Origin: an uncultured Muribaculaceae bacterium
Lineage (GTDB): Bacteria > Bacteroidota > Bacteroidia > Bacteroidales > Muribaculaceae
Reading direction: 5' to 3'
NCBI GenBank assembly: GCA_910583525.1
Contig: CAJTXL010000009.1
Location: 1 to 64,000, forward strand
DNA: 64,000 bases
In this document: positions 42,217 to 51,634 of the stretch, in pieces
How positions within the stretch are numbered: position 1 is the stretch's first letter
Layout of the letters: every line of letters begins with the position of its first letter
Made by a program: the position numbers and the translations under genes
The notes under the pieces: generated by a model
The model's input: the letters and a program-made list of their open reading frames with translations, nothing else
Told to the model about the DNA's origin: nothing
Database searches by the model: none

Positions 42217-44211
42217 TTAACGGCGTTTCACTTTGTCAGTGGGAACAGCGTTGTATATGTTTTTGCGCTCGGCTTTGTAGCTTTGGTGCAGTTTTACCTC
42301 ACGAGTCTCGCCGTTGCGACGGACTACGTTGCGCGGAGCTTTAGGCGACAAGTCCTTGCCTTTGAGGCTGAGGTAGAAGGGTCCTGTCTTCTTGAGTTCG
42401 GCATCATAATCGGCCGGCGTGGCGTCTTTGAGTTCGAAGCCCGGCGTGAGGTTGGTATAGCTCCAATCGAGGTTGCCGGCATCGTCTCTCATGCCGCCCC
42501 AGGCGATAAGGAGCGATGCTCCCGGGAAGGTGATGCATTGGTCGGCGTCCATCTCTCCGAAGTAGCCCCAACGTTTTATTGTTGCCGGACGTGTTCCGCC
42601 TTTTAGTGCTTCGTCAGCTCTGGACCAAACGTACATTTCGCCGTTGCGTTCACTCATCATTATTCCGAGCGGAGCCTGGTTGACGTATACCATTTCCTTG
42701 TCCTCGAAGTTGATTTCGATGTAGTAGTTGCCTTTGAGGTCGTAGTTGGGATCGGCATAAGGCCATCCGCCGTTACGGTAGCGGTAGGGGTTTACGAGGC
42801 GTATGAGGCCGGGGTTTACGGTCGATTGTTCGACTTCGGTGTCCCATGTCTCAGGTTCCATGCTGCTGTAGTATGGATAGATGAAACCGTCGGTATATTC
42901 ACACAGTCCTATCGAGCGCCACGTGTAGGGCACTATGCGCTTGTACTCGAAGGCATATGCAGTTCGGCATGCATATTCACCGTCTTTGTTGTATCCGACC
43001 GCTACTACTGTGTAGTATCCCGAATCGTGAAGGATGAAACGGAATTTTGAAGTCTCGTCGTAATAGAGCGGATAATCTTCGTTGTTTATGAGCGATTCGG
43101 CTTCTTTCGTGGCTTGAGCTTGGGTGAGTTTTCCGTCGCATAGTTTATAGGCGTATGAGAATACGTCTTCTGTGCGGTGGATGCTGATTTCGATTTCTTC
43201 TTCGTTGGTGTCGGTGGGTATTACAATTCCATCGTAGTTGACTGTCAGTGCGTAGTCGGGGAAGCCGGGAAGCTGGTAGTAATCGTCTTGCTGCATCACC
43301 ATTCCGCTTGCCGTGTAATAGATGGCGTTGACAACAAAGAGTCCTTGGTCGATAATGTAGCCTGACATCGATTTGAAGTCTTCGGGAGAAGCTCCTTCCG
43401 GTATGGCTCCCGGGTTTATCTCGGTGACGTATGTGTAGACGTCGGTATATTGGAGGTCTTCGTTGTTGTAGTCGATGTTAAGGCTCATCGGTTCGAATCG
43501 GATGGCGTTTACTGCTTTGTCTTCATCGATGTATTCGAGGGTATCTACGAATATTGTTCCGTTGTTTCCGTTGCAGAGACTTTGCCATTTGTTTTCGTCC
43601 TGTAGTTCGGGGCATTCGTAGTCGCCGAATTGGAATTTCTTGCGGTCAAGAACGAGCGATTTCGATTCGTAGACAGGAATAGGTTTTTCGTCGAAGTCGC
43701 GCAGACCGCTCATTGTCACCAGAGCCGGTTCTGAACCTTTGAATGGCTTATAGTCGGTCCATGGTGAATATATGATTGTGAAGGTCTGTTCTGACAATCC
43801 ATATTTTGAAGTGTGCTCGCCGAGGATTTTCATCTTCATCTTGTACTTTTCTTCGGGAGTGACGTCGGCGAAAGTCACTTCGATGGGTACAGGGATAGAT
43901 GTTACTCCGACAGGAAATGTCACCTGAGTCGTGGGGTCGAAGATGTTCGTTGTCGGGTCGCCGTTGGCCTCGGTGATTGTAGTCTCAAGCTGTACTGTGA
44001 GCTCATCTGTGGCTTTTGAGCGGAACAGCTGTACAGAGACCTGCGAAGCTCCGTTGGTGATTTCCACTTCGGTGGGCTCGGCGTCGGAGAAGTAGACAGC
44101 ATCGCCCTTTTCTTCCGGTGTCGGGCTGTAGGTTTTTTCATCGCTGCACGACCATAGTCCGACAAGAATTGCGCCGGCTGCGAGAGCGGAAAATATTTTG
44201 CTTGTTTTCAT
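42217..44211 (-). CDS. Surface lipoprotein of a SusCD locus, SusE/SusF position
   Basis: A 664-residue lipoprotein: MKTSKIFSALAAGAILVGLWSC, with the lipobox cysteine, followed by the acidic SDEKTYSPTPEEKGD expected of surface-exposed lipoproteins. Residues about 30-150 are an immunoglobulin-like domain with a Calx-beta feel (VEITNGASQVSVQLFRS, then TFADVTPEEKYKMKMKI). The rest is beta-rich and unrecognised. By position (third gene after SusC and SusD) it is likely a ligand-binding accessory protein. Confidence 0.82.
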   Translation of the reverse strand: MKTSKIFSALAAGAILVGLWSCSDEKTYSPTPEEKGDAVYFSDAEPTEVEITNGASQVSVQLFRSKATDELTVQLETTITEANGDPTTNIFDPTTQVTFPVGVTSIPVPIEVTFADVTPEEKYKMKMKILGEHTSKYGLSEQTFTIIYSPWTDYKPFKGSEPALVTMSGLRDFDEKPIPVYESKSLVLDRKKFQFGDYECPELQDENKWQSLCNGNNGTIFVDTLEYIDEDKAVNAIRFEPMSLNIDYNNEDLQYTDVYTYVTEINPGAIPEGASPEDFKSMSGYIIDQGLFVVNAIYYTASGMVMQQDDYYQLPGFPDYALTVNYDGIVIPTDTNEEEIEISIHRTEDVFSYAYKLCDGKLTQAQATKEAESLINNEDYPLYYDETSKFRFILHDSGYYTVVAVGYNKDGEYACRTAYAFEYKRIVPYTWRSIGLCEYTDGFIYPYYSSMEPETWDTEVEQSTVNPGLIRLVNPYRYRNGGWPYADPNYDLKGNYYIEINFEDKEMVYVNQAPLGIMMSERNGEMYVWSRADEALKGGTRPATIKRWGYFGEMDADQCITFPGASLLIAWGGMRDDAGNLDWSYTNLTPGFELKDATPADYDAELKKTGPFYLSLKGKDLSPKAPRNVVRRNGETREVKLHQSYKAERKNIYNAVPTDKVKRR

Positions 44212-44231
44212 TGCGGATTATATTTAGGAGG

Positions 44232-45905
44232 TTAGCGGATAGCGTCGTACAGGCCGGCCGGTGAGGGCGAGTTGTAGCCTACGATAGCCTTGTTGTTGTC
44301 GGACTCCTGACGTACTATTACGAAGTTCATCCAAGCCGGGCGCCCGTTGGTGTTGAAGGTGTCGAGGCCTTTTTCGAAGTTTGTGCCGGGATAGAAGCGT
44401 GTCACGTCGTAGTCGAGGCGTTTGATGTCGAAGAATGTTATGCCTTCGCCCCACAGTTCGATGCGTTTCTGCAGGATGATTTCTTTGACAACATCTTCGG
44501 GAGTGTTTGCGCGTGTCGAGTAAGTCGAGAAACGATAGCTGCGCATGAAGTCGAGGAGTTTCTGTTTGCCGCGTCCGGCGTCCTGATGGGCTGCGGCTTC
44601 AGCTTCGATGAAGTACATTTCCTCGACGCGCATCAGCGGATATGCCGTTGCGGTGCCTACGGTGTAGTCTTCCATGTTGCCGTTTCCGGGGCGGAACTTG
44701 ACGCTGATGTACGGGCCGTCGAAGTTCTGCTGTGCGAATTCGTTGTTTATGAACGGTATCTGTTCGCCGAGCTGGCTGCCTTCGGGCGCCGTGAACGAGA
44801 GTTTACGGAAATCTCGGTCATCGATGGCTTTATATAGGCTTGCGCCTATTTCGGGGAATGCGCCTTGTGCCGGAGAGCAGTATCCAAACGTGCTTTCGGG
44901 ACTCATGAACGAAGCCCAGGTGCGGATGCCGCCTGCTTGCACTACGTCGTCTTCGGTCACGTATTGTCCTGCGAAGAGCCATGAGCTGAACGATGCGTCG
45001 TTGAAGCCTTTGGTGGTGTCGAGCCATTCTTCGCGTGTTAGGGGTGTCGCTTTTGATGTTTCGATTGCGAGGCGTGCATATCGCTCCGCTTCTTTGAACG
45101 CGGTGTTTGCCGCAGCGGCGTCGGCTTTGATTTCGTCCTGGTAGCTGGCATCCCAAAGATACAGACGTGCCATCAGACCGTATGCCACAGCAAGGGTCGG
45201 TATTGTCTTTTCGGCTACGGTAGCCGCGCCGTCGTAGAGAGCGATTGCTTCGTCGAGGTCTTTCTTGATGAACGCAACCATGTCGTCGTGGCCAACACGT
45301 GGATTGTTGCGCATCTGTTCTTCGGTGGTCGTCTCTGTCACGATGGGAACGGTGAGACCGAGGATGTCGTTGCCTTCATCCGAGAGGCCGGCGTTGAATT
45401 CGGTAGGCAGGAACTCATACTGTCGCGCTATGTCGAGGTAGACAAAAGCTCTGTAGCTTAAGCCGGCGGCGCGGTAGAGCCGCAGCTCGGGGTTCTCGGG
45501 ATTTTCGGGAACTACCGACAACACAGAGTTTGTGGTGAGGATTTGTTCGTAGTAGAAGTTCCACGGGTATTGGCATACGAGGTATTCCATGCCCAAGGTT
45601 ATGCTGTTGGAGCTCCATGCGGCGAACCAGTTGTATCCGCCGGCATCACGGACGTACATGTCTTCGGTCATGACGTCGCGAATGTGGAGCATCGACGCAT
45701 ATCCGAAGTCGAAGTGGTTGTCGGGGCTCAGGGTTATTACGTTCAGGTGTCCGGGCATACCCCACACGAGGGCTTCGACGCCTTTTGGCGACCCCTGCAG
45801 CTGGTCGGCCGTGATTATGCTCGACGCAATGGGGTCTTCGATACATCCCGTAAGCAGCGGAGCGGAGAGGGCTGCCGCGATAAGGGATTTATATATTGTT
45901 TTCAT
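44232..45905 (-). CDS. SusD/RagB-family nutrient-binding lipoprotein
   Basis: A 557-residue lipoprotein (MKTIYKSLIAAALSAPLLTGC, lipobox LTGC). It has the SusD-type helical core with TPR-like pairs (LRLYRAAGLSYRAFVYLDIARQYEFLP) and the C-terminal RVEEMYFIEAEAAA, then EIILQKRIELWGEGITFFDIKRL. SusD forms the lid on the SusC transporter and binds the ligand. It is coupled to the SusC gene (13-base gap). Confidence 0.95.
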   Translation of the reverse strand: MKTIYKSLIAAALSAPLLTGCIEDPIASSIITADQLQGSPKGVEALVWGMPGHLNVITLSPDNHFDFGYASMLHIRDVMTEDMYVRDAGGYNWFAAWSSNSITLGMEYLVCQYPWNFYYEQILTTNSVLSVVPENPENPELRLYRAAGLSYRAFVYLDIARQYEFLPTEFNAGLSDEGNDILGLTVPIVTETTTEEQMRNNPRVGHDDMVAFIKKDLDEAIALYDGAATVAEKTIPTLAVAYGLMARLYLWDASYQDEIKADAAAANTAFKEAERYARLAIETSKATPLTREEWLDTTKGFNDASFSSWLFAGQYVTEDDVVQAGGIRTWASFMSPESTFGYCSPAQGAFPEIGASLYKAIDDRDFRKLSFTAPEGSQLGEQIPFINNEFAQQNFDGPYISVKFRPGNGNMEDYTVGTATAYPLMRVEEMYFIEAEAAAHQDAGRGKQKLLDFMRSYRFSTYSTRANTPEDVVKEIILQKRIELWGEGITFFDIKRLDYDVTRFYPGTNFEKGLDTFNTNGRPAWMNFVIVRQESDNNKAIVGYNSPSPAGLYDAIR

Positions 45906-45918
45906 TGTCCTTGCTGTT

Positions 45919-48900
45919 TTAGAATGTTACGGTAAAGCCGCCCGAGAGTGTGCGGATAGGTGCGTAATATGTGTTGTTGACGCCGCCTGTCATAGACTGG
46001 CGCGGGTCCATGCCTTTGCGCTTGCTCCATACCCAGATGTTATCTGCGGCGAAGTAAACGCGGAGCTTGCTCAGATGCAGGTCTTTGACGATTTTGTTAG
46101 GCAGTGTGTAGCCGAAGTTTATGTTTTCGACAGAGAGATAGGAGGCATCGGTGAGCCAACGGTCGGAAGATTGTGTCGTGTATTCGTCCTTGAACATAAA
46201 TCGCGGCACCGAGGTGTTGCGATTTTCGGGAGTCCATGCTTTGTACATGTCTTTGTGGATGTTCACGCCGCGTGTGCTTGTGGTGGGCACGCCCATGTAT
46301 CCCGAATAGTTGGTGTCGTTTACCTTGCCGCCGATTTGATAGTTGAAGGTTGCGGAGAGGTCGAAGCCTTTATACTCGAACGAGGTGTTGAAGCCGCCAT
46401 ATACCGGTGCGAGGGGAGAGCCGCAGAGGTACTGCGTGGCGGTTGACGCGTCGTGGGTCGTTGTGAGCGTTTCGTTGCCGTTTTCGTCGGTTACGGTGCG
46501 GTAGTACATCGCAAGGCCGTTTTCGGGGTTTACGCCGGCGTATTTGTACATCAGCATTGTGTACATCGGCAGGCCTTCGCCAAAGAAGATGCCGCTGTTC
46601 GAGTAGCCGCGGTAGCCGTCGATTTCGAGGCCTTTACGTTCTTCGGGGAGCATGGTGATTTTGTTCTTGTACCATGTGAAGTTGATGCCGAAGGTCCATG
46701 TGAAGTCCTTGGTGCGTACGGGAACGGTCTGAAGGTCTACTTCGATACCGGCGTTCATCATGTTGCCGACGTTGTCGTAGTATCCCATGAAGCCGGAAGA
46801 TGCCGGGAGGGGGAATTGCATGAGCATGTCGTGTGTGGTGCGGTAGAAGCCGTCGATGCCGCCGTTGAGGCGTGCATTGAAGAGTTCGAATTCGATGCCG
46901 AAGTTGAGGCTCGCTCCTTTTTCCCATGTTATGTCCTCGTTGCCTTTTGTGCTGGGAGAGGCGCCCGGATGACCGTTTGCGTTTACGAGGGTGTAAGTGT
47001 CGACGTAGCGGAAGCTACCGATTGCGTCGTTGCCCTGTTCTCCGTACGAGGCCTTGAATTTGAGCATGTTTACCCAATCGACGTTGAAGAACTCTTCTTT
47101 GTTTATAATCCAAGCGGCTCCGAAGCTCCAGAACGAGCCCCAACGGTGGTTGGGATGGAAGTGCGAAGATGCGTCGCGGCGGAACGAGAATGAAGCGAAG
47201 TAGCGTTTCGCGTAGTCGTATTGCGCGCGCCCGAACCATCCTTCGGTATTGTAGGAAGAATATGATGAGTTGGGCGAGCCGTCGATGATTGCGCCGTCGA
47301 GTTCGTCGTTGGTGGGCAGGAACATGTTCTGCTTGCGGCCTGAGAGGCTTTCGAGCGTGGTCTTATACCATTCGTGGCCTAAGAGGACGCTCGCGTCGTG
47401 CTGACCGAATACGTGGTTCCAGTCGAGAAGCTGCTGGAATGTGTAGTCCATGTTTCGTTTGTGGCTTTTGTCGACGATACCGCCGGATGAAGCGAACTGT
47501 CCGTAGAACGGGTTCAAAGTCGAGGTCGAGCGCCATTCCTGAAGTGCGATGTTGTTGTTCGATGTGAATTTGAAGTCGTTGAGGAAGCGCACTTCGACGA
47601 ACGCCGTGCCGTTGAAGTTGTTGGCTATTGTTTTGTCGACGTTGAGGTTCGCGTCGGAAATGGCGTTCGAGCCGGTGAGGAACGGACGTTTCATGCCGGC
47701 GTTTAGGCCTGCGCCGTAGTCGTAGCGCAGGATGCCGTTGTCATCGCGCATGATTTGCTTGTCGGCACCGCGCATGAACATGGGGTAGATGGGTGCCACC
47801 TGTGTGGCTACGGCGAATATGTTGCCTGTCGAGTTTCCGTCGCCTTCGCCGGTGGTAGCTTTCATGTTGATGTGAGAGTAGGCCACGTTGGCTCCGACTT
47901 TGAGGTATGGTTTTGCCTGGAAGTCGGCGCTGAGACGGCCGGTGAAGCGGCGGTAGTCAGAGGGAGCGCGTACGATACCCTGGTTGTCGAGGTAGCCGAC
48001 CGAAACCATAAGGTTGCTTTTGTCGGTGCCCTGGCTTATGTTGACGTTGTATTCCTGGCGGAGGCTTGTCTTGTAGGTCTCGTCCATCCAGTTGTCGGGG
48101 TACAGCCAGAATTGGCCCATGTCTTTTACGTTGGCGAGGTATCCGAGCTTGGCGTTGGGGTTGAGGCGACCGTTTTCACCGATGAGCTTCATGCCTGTGG
48201 GCAGGGTGTATATGTTGTATCCCAAGCCGTAGGTTGAGTTGGATGTGATTTCTTGGTTTGCCCACAAATATGCCTGTTGTGGTGTCATGCCCTGACCGCC
48301 GATATTTACCGGGGTGCTGGAGTTCGCCGGCAGGTAGATTTCTTTGGGGTATGTGGCGTAGTTGTAGAGCGCCTTGTAGTACATCTCCATATATTCGGCC
48401 GGGTCGGTGATGTAGTCGTAGTCCTGCGAGGAGCGGTGGTTTGCGCCCCATTTTGCGTCGACGGTGACTGTAGCTTCGCCGAGTTTGGCACGTTTGGTTG
48501 TTATAAGGATGACGCCGTTAGCGCCGCGGGCGCCGTATAGAGCGTTCGATGCGGCGTCTTTGAGTACTGACATCGACTCAATGTCGTTGGTGTTTAGCGA
48601 GTTTATGTCGCCAGTGAACGGCGAGCCGTCGACAATCACCAGCGGCGAGTTGCTTGCGTTGAGCGATGAAAAACCGCGAACGCGGATTGTGGGGTCTGAG
48701 CCGCCGGGAGCGCCCGAAGCGTTCGACAGCTGCAGTCCCGGCACTTTGCCCGAAAGAGCGTCGAGCACGTTTGTGACCTGGGTCTTTTCGATGGATGCGG
48801 AGCCTACCGTCGCGGCAGAACCCGTGAAAGATGACTTGGTCTGTTTGCCGTATGCGACTACGATGACGGGGTCGAGCAGCTCATTGTCTTGGTGAAGCTG

Positions 48901-49179
48901 TATGAGCATTTTCCCGTCTTTGATGGATACGACCTGGGTCTGATATCCTATGTAGGAAACGGTCAGACTTTTGGCCGATGCCGGAACTTTTATCGAGAAA
49001 TTACCGTCGATATCGGTTGTGACACCGTTTTTGTTTTCGGTGCCGACTGTCACAGAGACGCCTATCAGCGGCTCGCCGTTCTCAGCATCAATGACAGTGC
49101 CTTGAACCGAACGCGTCTGTGCCGACGCACTCAGGCCCAATGTGATGACTGCCACAAGTAGTAGAAACAGTTTTTTCAT
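45919..49179 (-). CDS. SusC/RagA-family TonB-linked outer-membrane transporter
   Basis: A 1086-residue outer-membrane protein. Signal peptide MKKLFLLLVAVITLGLSASA, a carboxypeptidase-like domain (about 23-105, VQGTVIDAENGEPLIGVSVTV), a TonB-box-like DPVIVVAYG (about 107-115), the plug (VTNVLDALSGKVPGLQLS) and a barrel ending GGFTVTF. With SusD it imports oligomers across the outer membrane. No glycosidase, sulfatase or lyase follows in this locus; a subtilisin-like protease does, so a peptide or glycoprotein substrate is possible. Confidence 0.96.
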   Translation of the reverse strand: MKKLFLLLVAVITLGLSASAQTRSVQGTVIDAENGEPLIGVSVTVGTENKNGVTTDIDGNFSIKVPASAKSLTVSYIGYQTQVVSIKDGKMLIQLHQDNELLDPVIVVAYGKQTKSSFTGSAATVGSASIEKTQVTNVLDALSGKVPGLQLSNASGAPGGSDPTIRVRGFSSLNASNSPLVIVDGSPFTGDINSLNTNDIESMSVLKDAASNALYGARGANGVILITTKRAKLGEATVTVDAKWGANHRSSQDYDYITDPAEYMEMYYKALYNYATYPKEIYLPANSSTPVNIGGQGMTPQQAYLWANQEITSNSTYGLGYNIYTLPTGMKLIGENGRLNPNAKLGYLANVKDMGQFWLYPDNWMDETYKTSLRQEYNVNISQGTDKSNLMVSVGYLDNQGIVRAPSDYRRFTGRLSADFQAKPYLKVGANVAYSHINMKATTGEGDGNSTGNIFAVATQVAPIYPMFMRGADKQIMRDDNGILRYDYGAGLNAGMKRPFLTGSNAISDANLNVDKTIANNFNGTAFVEVRFLNDFKFTSNNNIALQEWRSTSTLNPFYGQFASSGGIVDKSHKRNMDYTFQQLLDWNHVFGQHDASVLLGHEWYKTTLESLSGRKQNMFLPTNDELDGAIIDGSPNSSYSSYNTEGWFGRAQYDYAKRYFASFSFRRDASSHFHPNHRWGSFWSFGAAWIINKEEFFNVDWVNMLKFKASYGEQGNDAIGSFRYVDTYTLVNANGHPGASPSTKGNEDITWEKGASLNFGIEFELFNARLNGGIDGFYRTTHDMLMQFPLPASSGFMGYYDNVGNMMNAGIEVDLQTVPVRTKDFTWTFGINFTWYKNKITMLPEERKGLEIDGYRGYSNSGIFFGEGLPMYTMLMYKYAGVNPENGLAMYYRTVTDENGNETLTTTHDASTATQYLCGSPLAPVYGGFNTSFEYKGFDLSATFNYQIGGKVNDTNYSGYMGVPTTSTRGVNIHKDMYKAWTPENRNTSVPRFMFKDEYTTQSSDRWLTDASYLSVENINFGYTLPNKIVKDLHLSKLRVYFAADNIWVWSKRKGMDPRQSMTGGVNNTYYAPIRTLSGGFTVTF

Positions 49180-49285
49180 CCTTAGAAAAAATTAGACATA
49201 AAAGTGATTGATATATAATGCTTTTTCAGATTGCCGCACGTCTTGACAGAAGCAGAGAAGCAAGTGTGTGCGACGTATTGTCGGG

Positions 49286-49293
49286 CAAAGTTA
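49286..49293 (-). promoter_or_regulatory. TAACTTTG -7 box of the SusCD locus
   Basis: Minus-strand TAACTTTG, 107 bases before susC, giving a leader of about 100 bases, long enough for post-transcriptional control. Confidence 0.55.
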
Positions 49294-49419
49294 GCACAAA
49301 TATTTCGTAATAATAAATATTTGGCAAGAAAAAAAGTCGAAAATTAACATTTTGAGCGGCAATACGTCCTTTTTGTGGTCGATTGGAGCGCGCATATTGT
49401 CGGTGGGGTGTAAAAACAC

Positions 49420-49427
49420 TATCTTTG
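49420..49427 (+). promoter_or_regulatory. TATCTTTG -7 box of crcB
   Basis: TATCTTTG, with TTG 20 bases upstream (49397-49399) and the start codon 19 bases downstream. Confidence 0.6.
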
Positions 49428-49445
49428 CGGAAAAATCGCTTTGAT

Positions 49446-49823
49446 ATGTGGACTGAAATAATATGTGTAGGGGCCGGTAGCTGTCTGGGCGGCATCATGC
49501 GCTATTTGTCGACAAAATATATACAGTCGGCCGTTGCGGCCACGTTCCCGTGGGGAACGCTTGCCGTGAATGTTGTAGGAAGCCTGATTATAGGGTTTGT
49601 TCTCGGCCTGGTCGACCGTGGCATAGCAATACCTCCCACTGTCAAGCTTTTCCTTACGGTGGGCTTTTGCGGCGGTTTCACCACTTTTTCTACGTTTGCG
49701 AATGAGAATTATCTCTTGTTCCAATCGTCGCAGTTTCCTGTGGCGCTGCTTTATGCCGGTGTAAGTGTGCTTGCCGGCTTCGCAGCCGTCTATCTTGGCT
49801 ATTTTTTTGCCAAGTGGGTGTGA
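49446..49823 (+). CDS. crcB: CrcB/Fluc fluoride ion channel
   Basis: A 125-residue inner-membrane protein with four membrane helices. It has the family signatures GSCLGGIMRYL, the Asn in PWGTLAVNVVGS and GFCGGFTTFSTFANE, with the polar track of the fluoride pore. It works as an antiparallel dimer exporting fluoride. No fluoride riboswitch is visible in the 150 bases upstream. It is monocistronic. Confidence 0.95.
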   Translation: MWTEIICVGAGSCLGGIMRYLSTKYIQSAVAATFPWGTLAVNVVGSLIIGFVLGLVDRGIAIPPTVKLFLTVGFCGGFTTFSTFANENYLLFQSSQFPVALLYAGVSVLAGFAAVYLGYFFAKWV

Positions 49824-49891
49824 AATATCAATCGTACTATTAGACGAGTACGGTGTGCCGAATATTACGCGGCATGGATTTTTTTATAATT

Positions 49892-49928
49892 GAAACCGCG
49901 GATACCATTATGGTACATCCGCGGTTTC
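49892..49928. terminator. Bidirectional terminator of crcB and upp
   Basis: GAAACCGCGGATACCA pairs with its complement at 49911-49928 except for a 2-base bulge. It is preceded by T-rich DNA on one side and sits between the two convergent stops. Confidence 0.75.
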
Positions 49929-49930
49929 GG

Positions 49931-50584
49931 TCATTCTTTTGTGCCGTATGCGAGGTCTCCGGCATCGCCGAGGCCCGGCACTATATAGCTGTGGGCGTTT
50001 ATTTCGGGGTCGATGACGCCTACCCACAGCTCGGAGTCGGCCGGCATTACCGATGCCATGTAGTCGACTGCTTTCTGCGATGCTATCACCGATGCCACGT
50101 GCACTTTTGAGGGCAGGCCTTTTGTAAGAAGAGCACGGTAGCTCAGCTCCATCGAGGCCCCGGTGGCGAGCATTGGGTCGCACAGGACGAGCGTCTTGTT
50201 GTCGAGCAGGGGCGAGGCGAGGTATTCGATGCAGATGTCGAAGTTCTCTTTTTCCTTGTACTTGCGGTATGCCGACACGAAAGCGTTTTCGGCGTTGTCG
50301 AAGTATCGGAGAAATCCCTGGTGGAAGGGCACGCCTGCGCGGAAGATGGTGGCGAGCACGAGCTGTTCGTCGATGACGTCGCATTGTGCGTCTACGCCTA
50401 ATGGTGTGGCGATGCCGGTTTTGCGGTAGTGCAGGGTGCAGCTTATTTCGTATGCGAAAATCTCGCCGAGGCGTTCGAGATTGCGGCGGAAACGCAGCCT
50501 GTCGGTCTGAGTGGTGGTGTCGCGCATTTCTGCCAGGTACTGGCTTACGAGCGAGGGGTGTTCGGCGAAGTTGTGGATTATCAT
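49931..50584 (-). CDS. upp: Uracil phosphoribosyltransferase
   Basis: A 217-residue enzyme that makes UMP from uracil and PRPP. The PRPP loop reads LVLCDPMLATGASM and the uracil-binding end reads YIVPGLGDAGDLAYGT. ATG 50584 is chosen because it starts the conserved N-terminus (MIIHNFAEHPSLVSQYL). It lies 47 bases downstream of lpxA and probably shares its promoter. Confidence 0.93.
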   Translation of the reverse strand: MIIHNFAEHPSLVSQYLAEMRDTTTQTDRLRFRRNLERLGEIFAYEISCTLHYRKTGIATPLGVDAQCDVIDEQLVLATIFRAGVPFHQGFLRYFDNAENAFVSAYRKYKEKENFDICIEYLASPLLDNKTLVLCDPMLATGASMELSYRALLTKGLPSKVHVASVIASQKAVDYMASVMPADSELWVGVIDPEINAHSYIVPGLGDAGDLAYGTKE

Positions 50585-50631
50585 TGTCAGGGTCTTTTTT
50601 TTGAGTATAACGCGGTTGGTGCGTGAGCGGT

Positions 50632-51420
50632 TTATTCTGCTTCGAAGCGGTCGCCTGCAAGCTTGAGGTTGTTTTCGCGCACGAAGTGCAGTATTTCGGC
50701 GCGCACCGGAGTGTCGTCGATGTCTGTCTCTATTCGTTTGAGCGCGTTGAAGACCGATGTCGAGCACTGGTATATGTGGCGGTATGCTTTTGCGACGTCG
50801 TCGATTTGGGCTTCGGTAAATCCGGCGTGTTTGCGCATCACGACAGAGTTCACTCCGTAGTATGTCACGGGGTTGTGGGCCATTATTGTGTATGGAGGCA
50901 CGTTCGAGCTGATGCGTGTTCCGCCTTTTATGAGGGCGAATTTGCCTATGTGCGAGCGTTCGTGCAGTACGACAGATGATGACAGGATTGTGCCTTCATC
51001 TATTTTGACGTCGCCGGCGATTGTCACGCTGTTGCCGATGACGCATTTGTCGGCGATGTGGGTGTCGTGCCCTATGTGGCTGTCGGCGAACACGAAGCTG
51101 TCGGCTCCTACGCGTGTTCCACCGTCGGCCGCTATGCCCCGGTTGATTATCACGTGCTCGCGGATTATGGTGTTGTCGCCTATGTAGCAGAACGATGGGC
51201 CGCCTTTCCAGCGGAAGTCCTGCGGGTCGGCGCCTACGATTGCGCCTTGGTATACTTTGACTTTTGCCCCCAAGGTTGTTCCGTGGATGACTGATGCGTA
51301 TGGCATTATTTCACATCCGTCGCCGATTGTAGTGTCGGCGTCGATATATGCAAAAGGATGGATTGTGACGTCTTTGCCGATTTTGGCCGAAGGGTCGACG
51401 TATGCTAACGGGCTTATCAT
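50632..51420 (-). CDS. lpxA: UDP-N-acetylglucosamine acyltransferase
   Basis: A 262-residue left-handed beta-helix acyltransferase with repeated hexapeptides (IGKDVTIHPFAYI, IGDGCEIMPYASVIHG). The catalytic His lies in HIGHD, and the C-terminal alpha-helical part is typical (GFTEAQIDDVAKAYRHIYQ). It catalyses the first step of lipid A synthesis. The gene is alone here, not in the lpxD-lpxC/fabZ-lpxA cluster usual in this order, so it may be a second copy. The start at 51420 follows the conserved MISPLAYVDP. Confidence 0.9.
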   Translation of the reverse strand: MISPLAYVDPSAKIGKDVTIHPFAYIDADTTIGDGCEIMPYASVIHGTTLGAKVKVYQGAIVGADPQDFRWKGGPSFCYIGDNTIIREHVIINRGIAADGGTRVGADSFVFADSHIGHDTHIADKCVIGNSVTIAGDVKIDEGTILSSSVVLHERSHIGKFALIKGGTRISSNVPPYTIMAHNPVTYYGVNSVVMRKHAGFTEAQIDDVAKAYRHIYQCSTSVFNALKRIETDIDDTPVRAEILHFVRENNLKLAGDRFEAE

Positions 51421-51448
51421 AGTATCTGTCGTTTTTAGGTTTGTGAGG

Positions 51449-51456
51449 CAAATATA
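51449..51456 (-). promoter_or_regulatory. TATATTTG -7 box of lpxA-upp
   Basis: Minus-strand TATATTTG, 29 bases before the lpxA start. The 20-residue peptide gene ends 60 bases upstream of it. Confidence 0.6.
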
Positions 51457-51515
51457 CGGATTTTTTATTTCAGGGTACACTTCTCGTGCCTTTTTAACCG
51501 TATTTTTTGCCACAT

Positions 51516-51578
51516 TTATGCAAGAAAGGCTAACAGCAGCAACAGGAGCAGCAGAATTGTCTTGAGGAGTTCGCCCAT
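51516..51578 (-). CDS. 20-residue hydrophobic peptide
   Basis: ATG at 51578 to TAA at 51516. The peptide is MGELLKTI, then eight leucines, then AFLA: one short hydrophobic helix long enough to cross a membrane. It lies 57 bases after the terminator-like hairpin of the candidate RNA and ahead of the lpxA promoter. Leucine codons vary (CTG, CTC, TTG, TTA), which argues against simple repeat slippage. No known family; expression is not shown. It could be a small membrane protein or toxin. Confidence 0.4.
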   Translation of the reverse strand: MGELLKTILLLLLLLLAFLA

Positions 51579-51634
51579 GGTCGTAACAATAGTATTCCGG
51601 CGGCCTGTTCCTTCGGCGCCTATGCGTTTATACA

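Noticed and set aside
49294..49445. Fluoride riboswitch before crcB
   Set aside because: The leader after the promoter box is only about 15 bases, and no fluoride-riboswitch core is visible.
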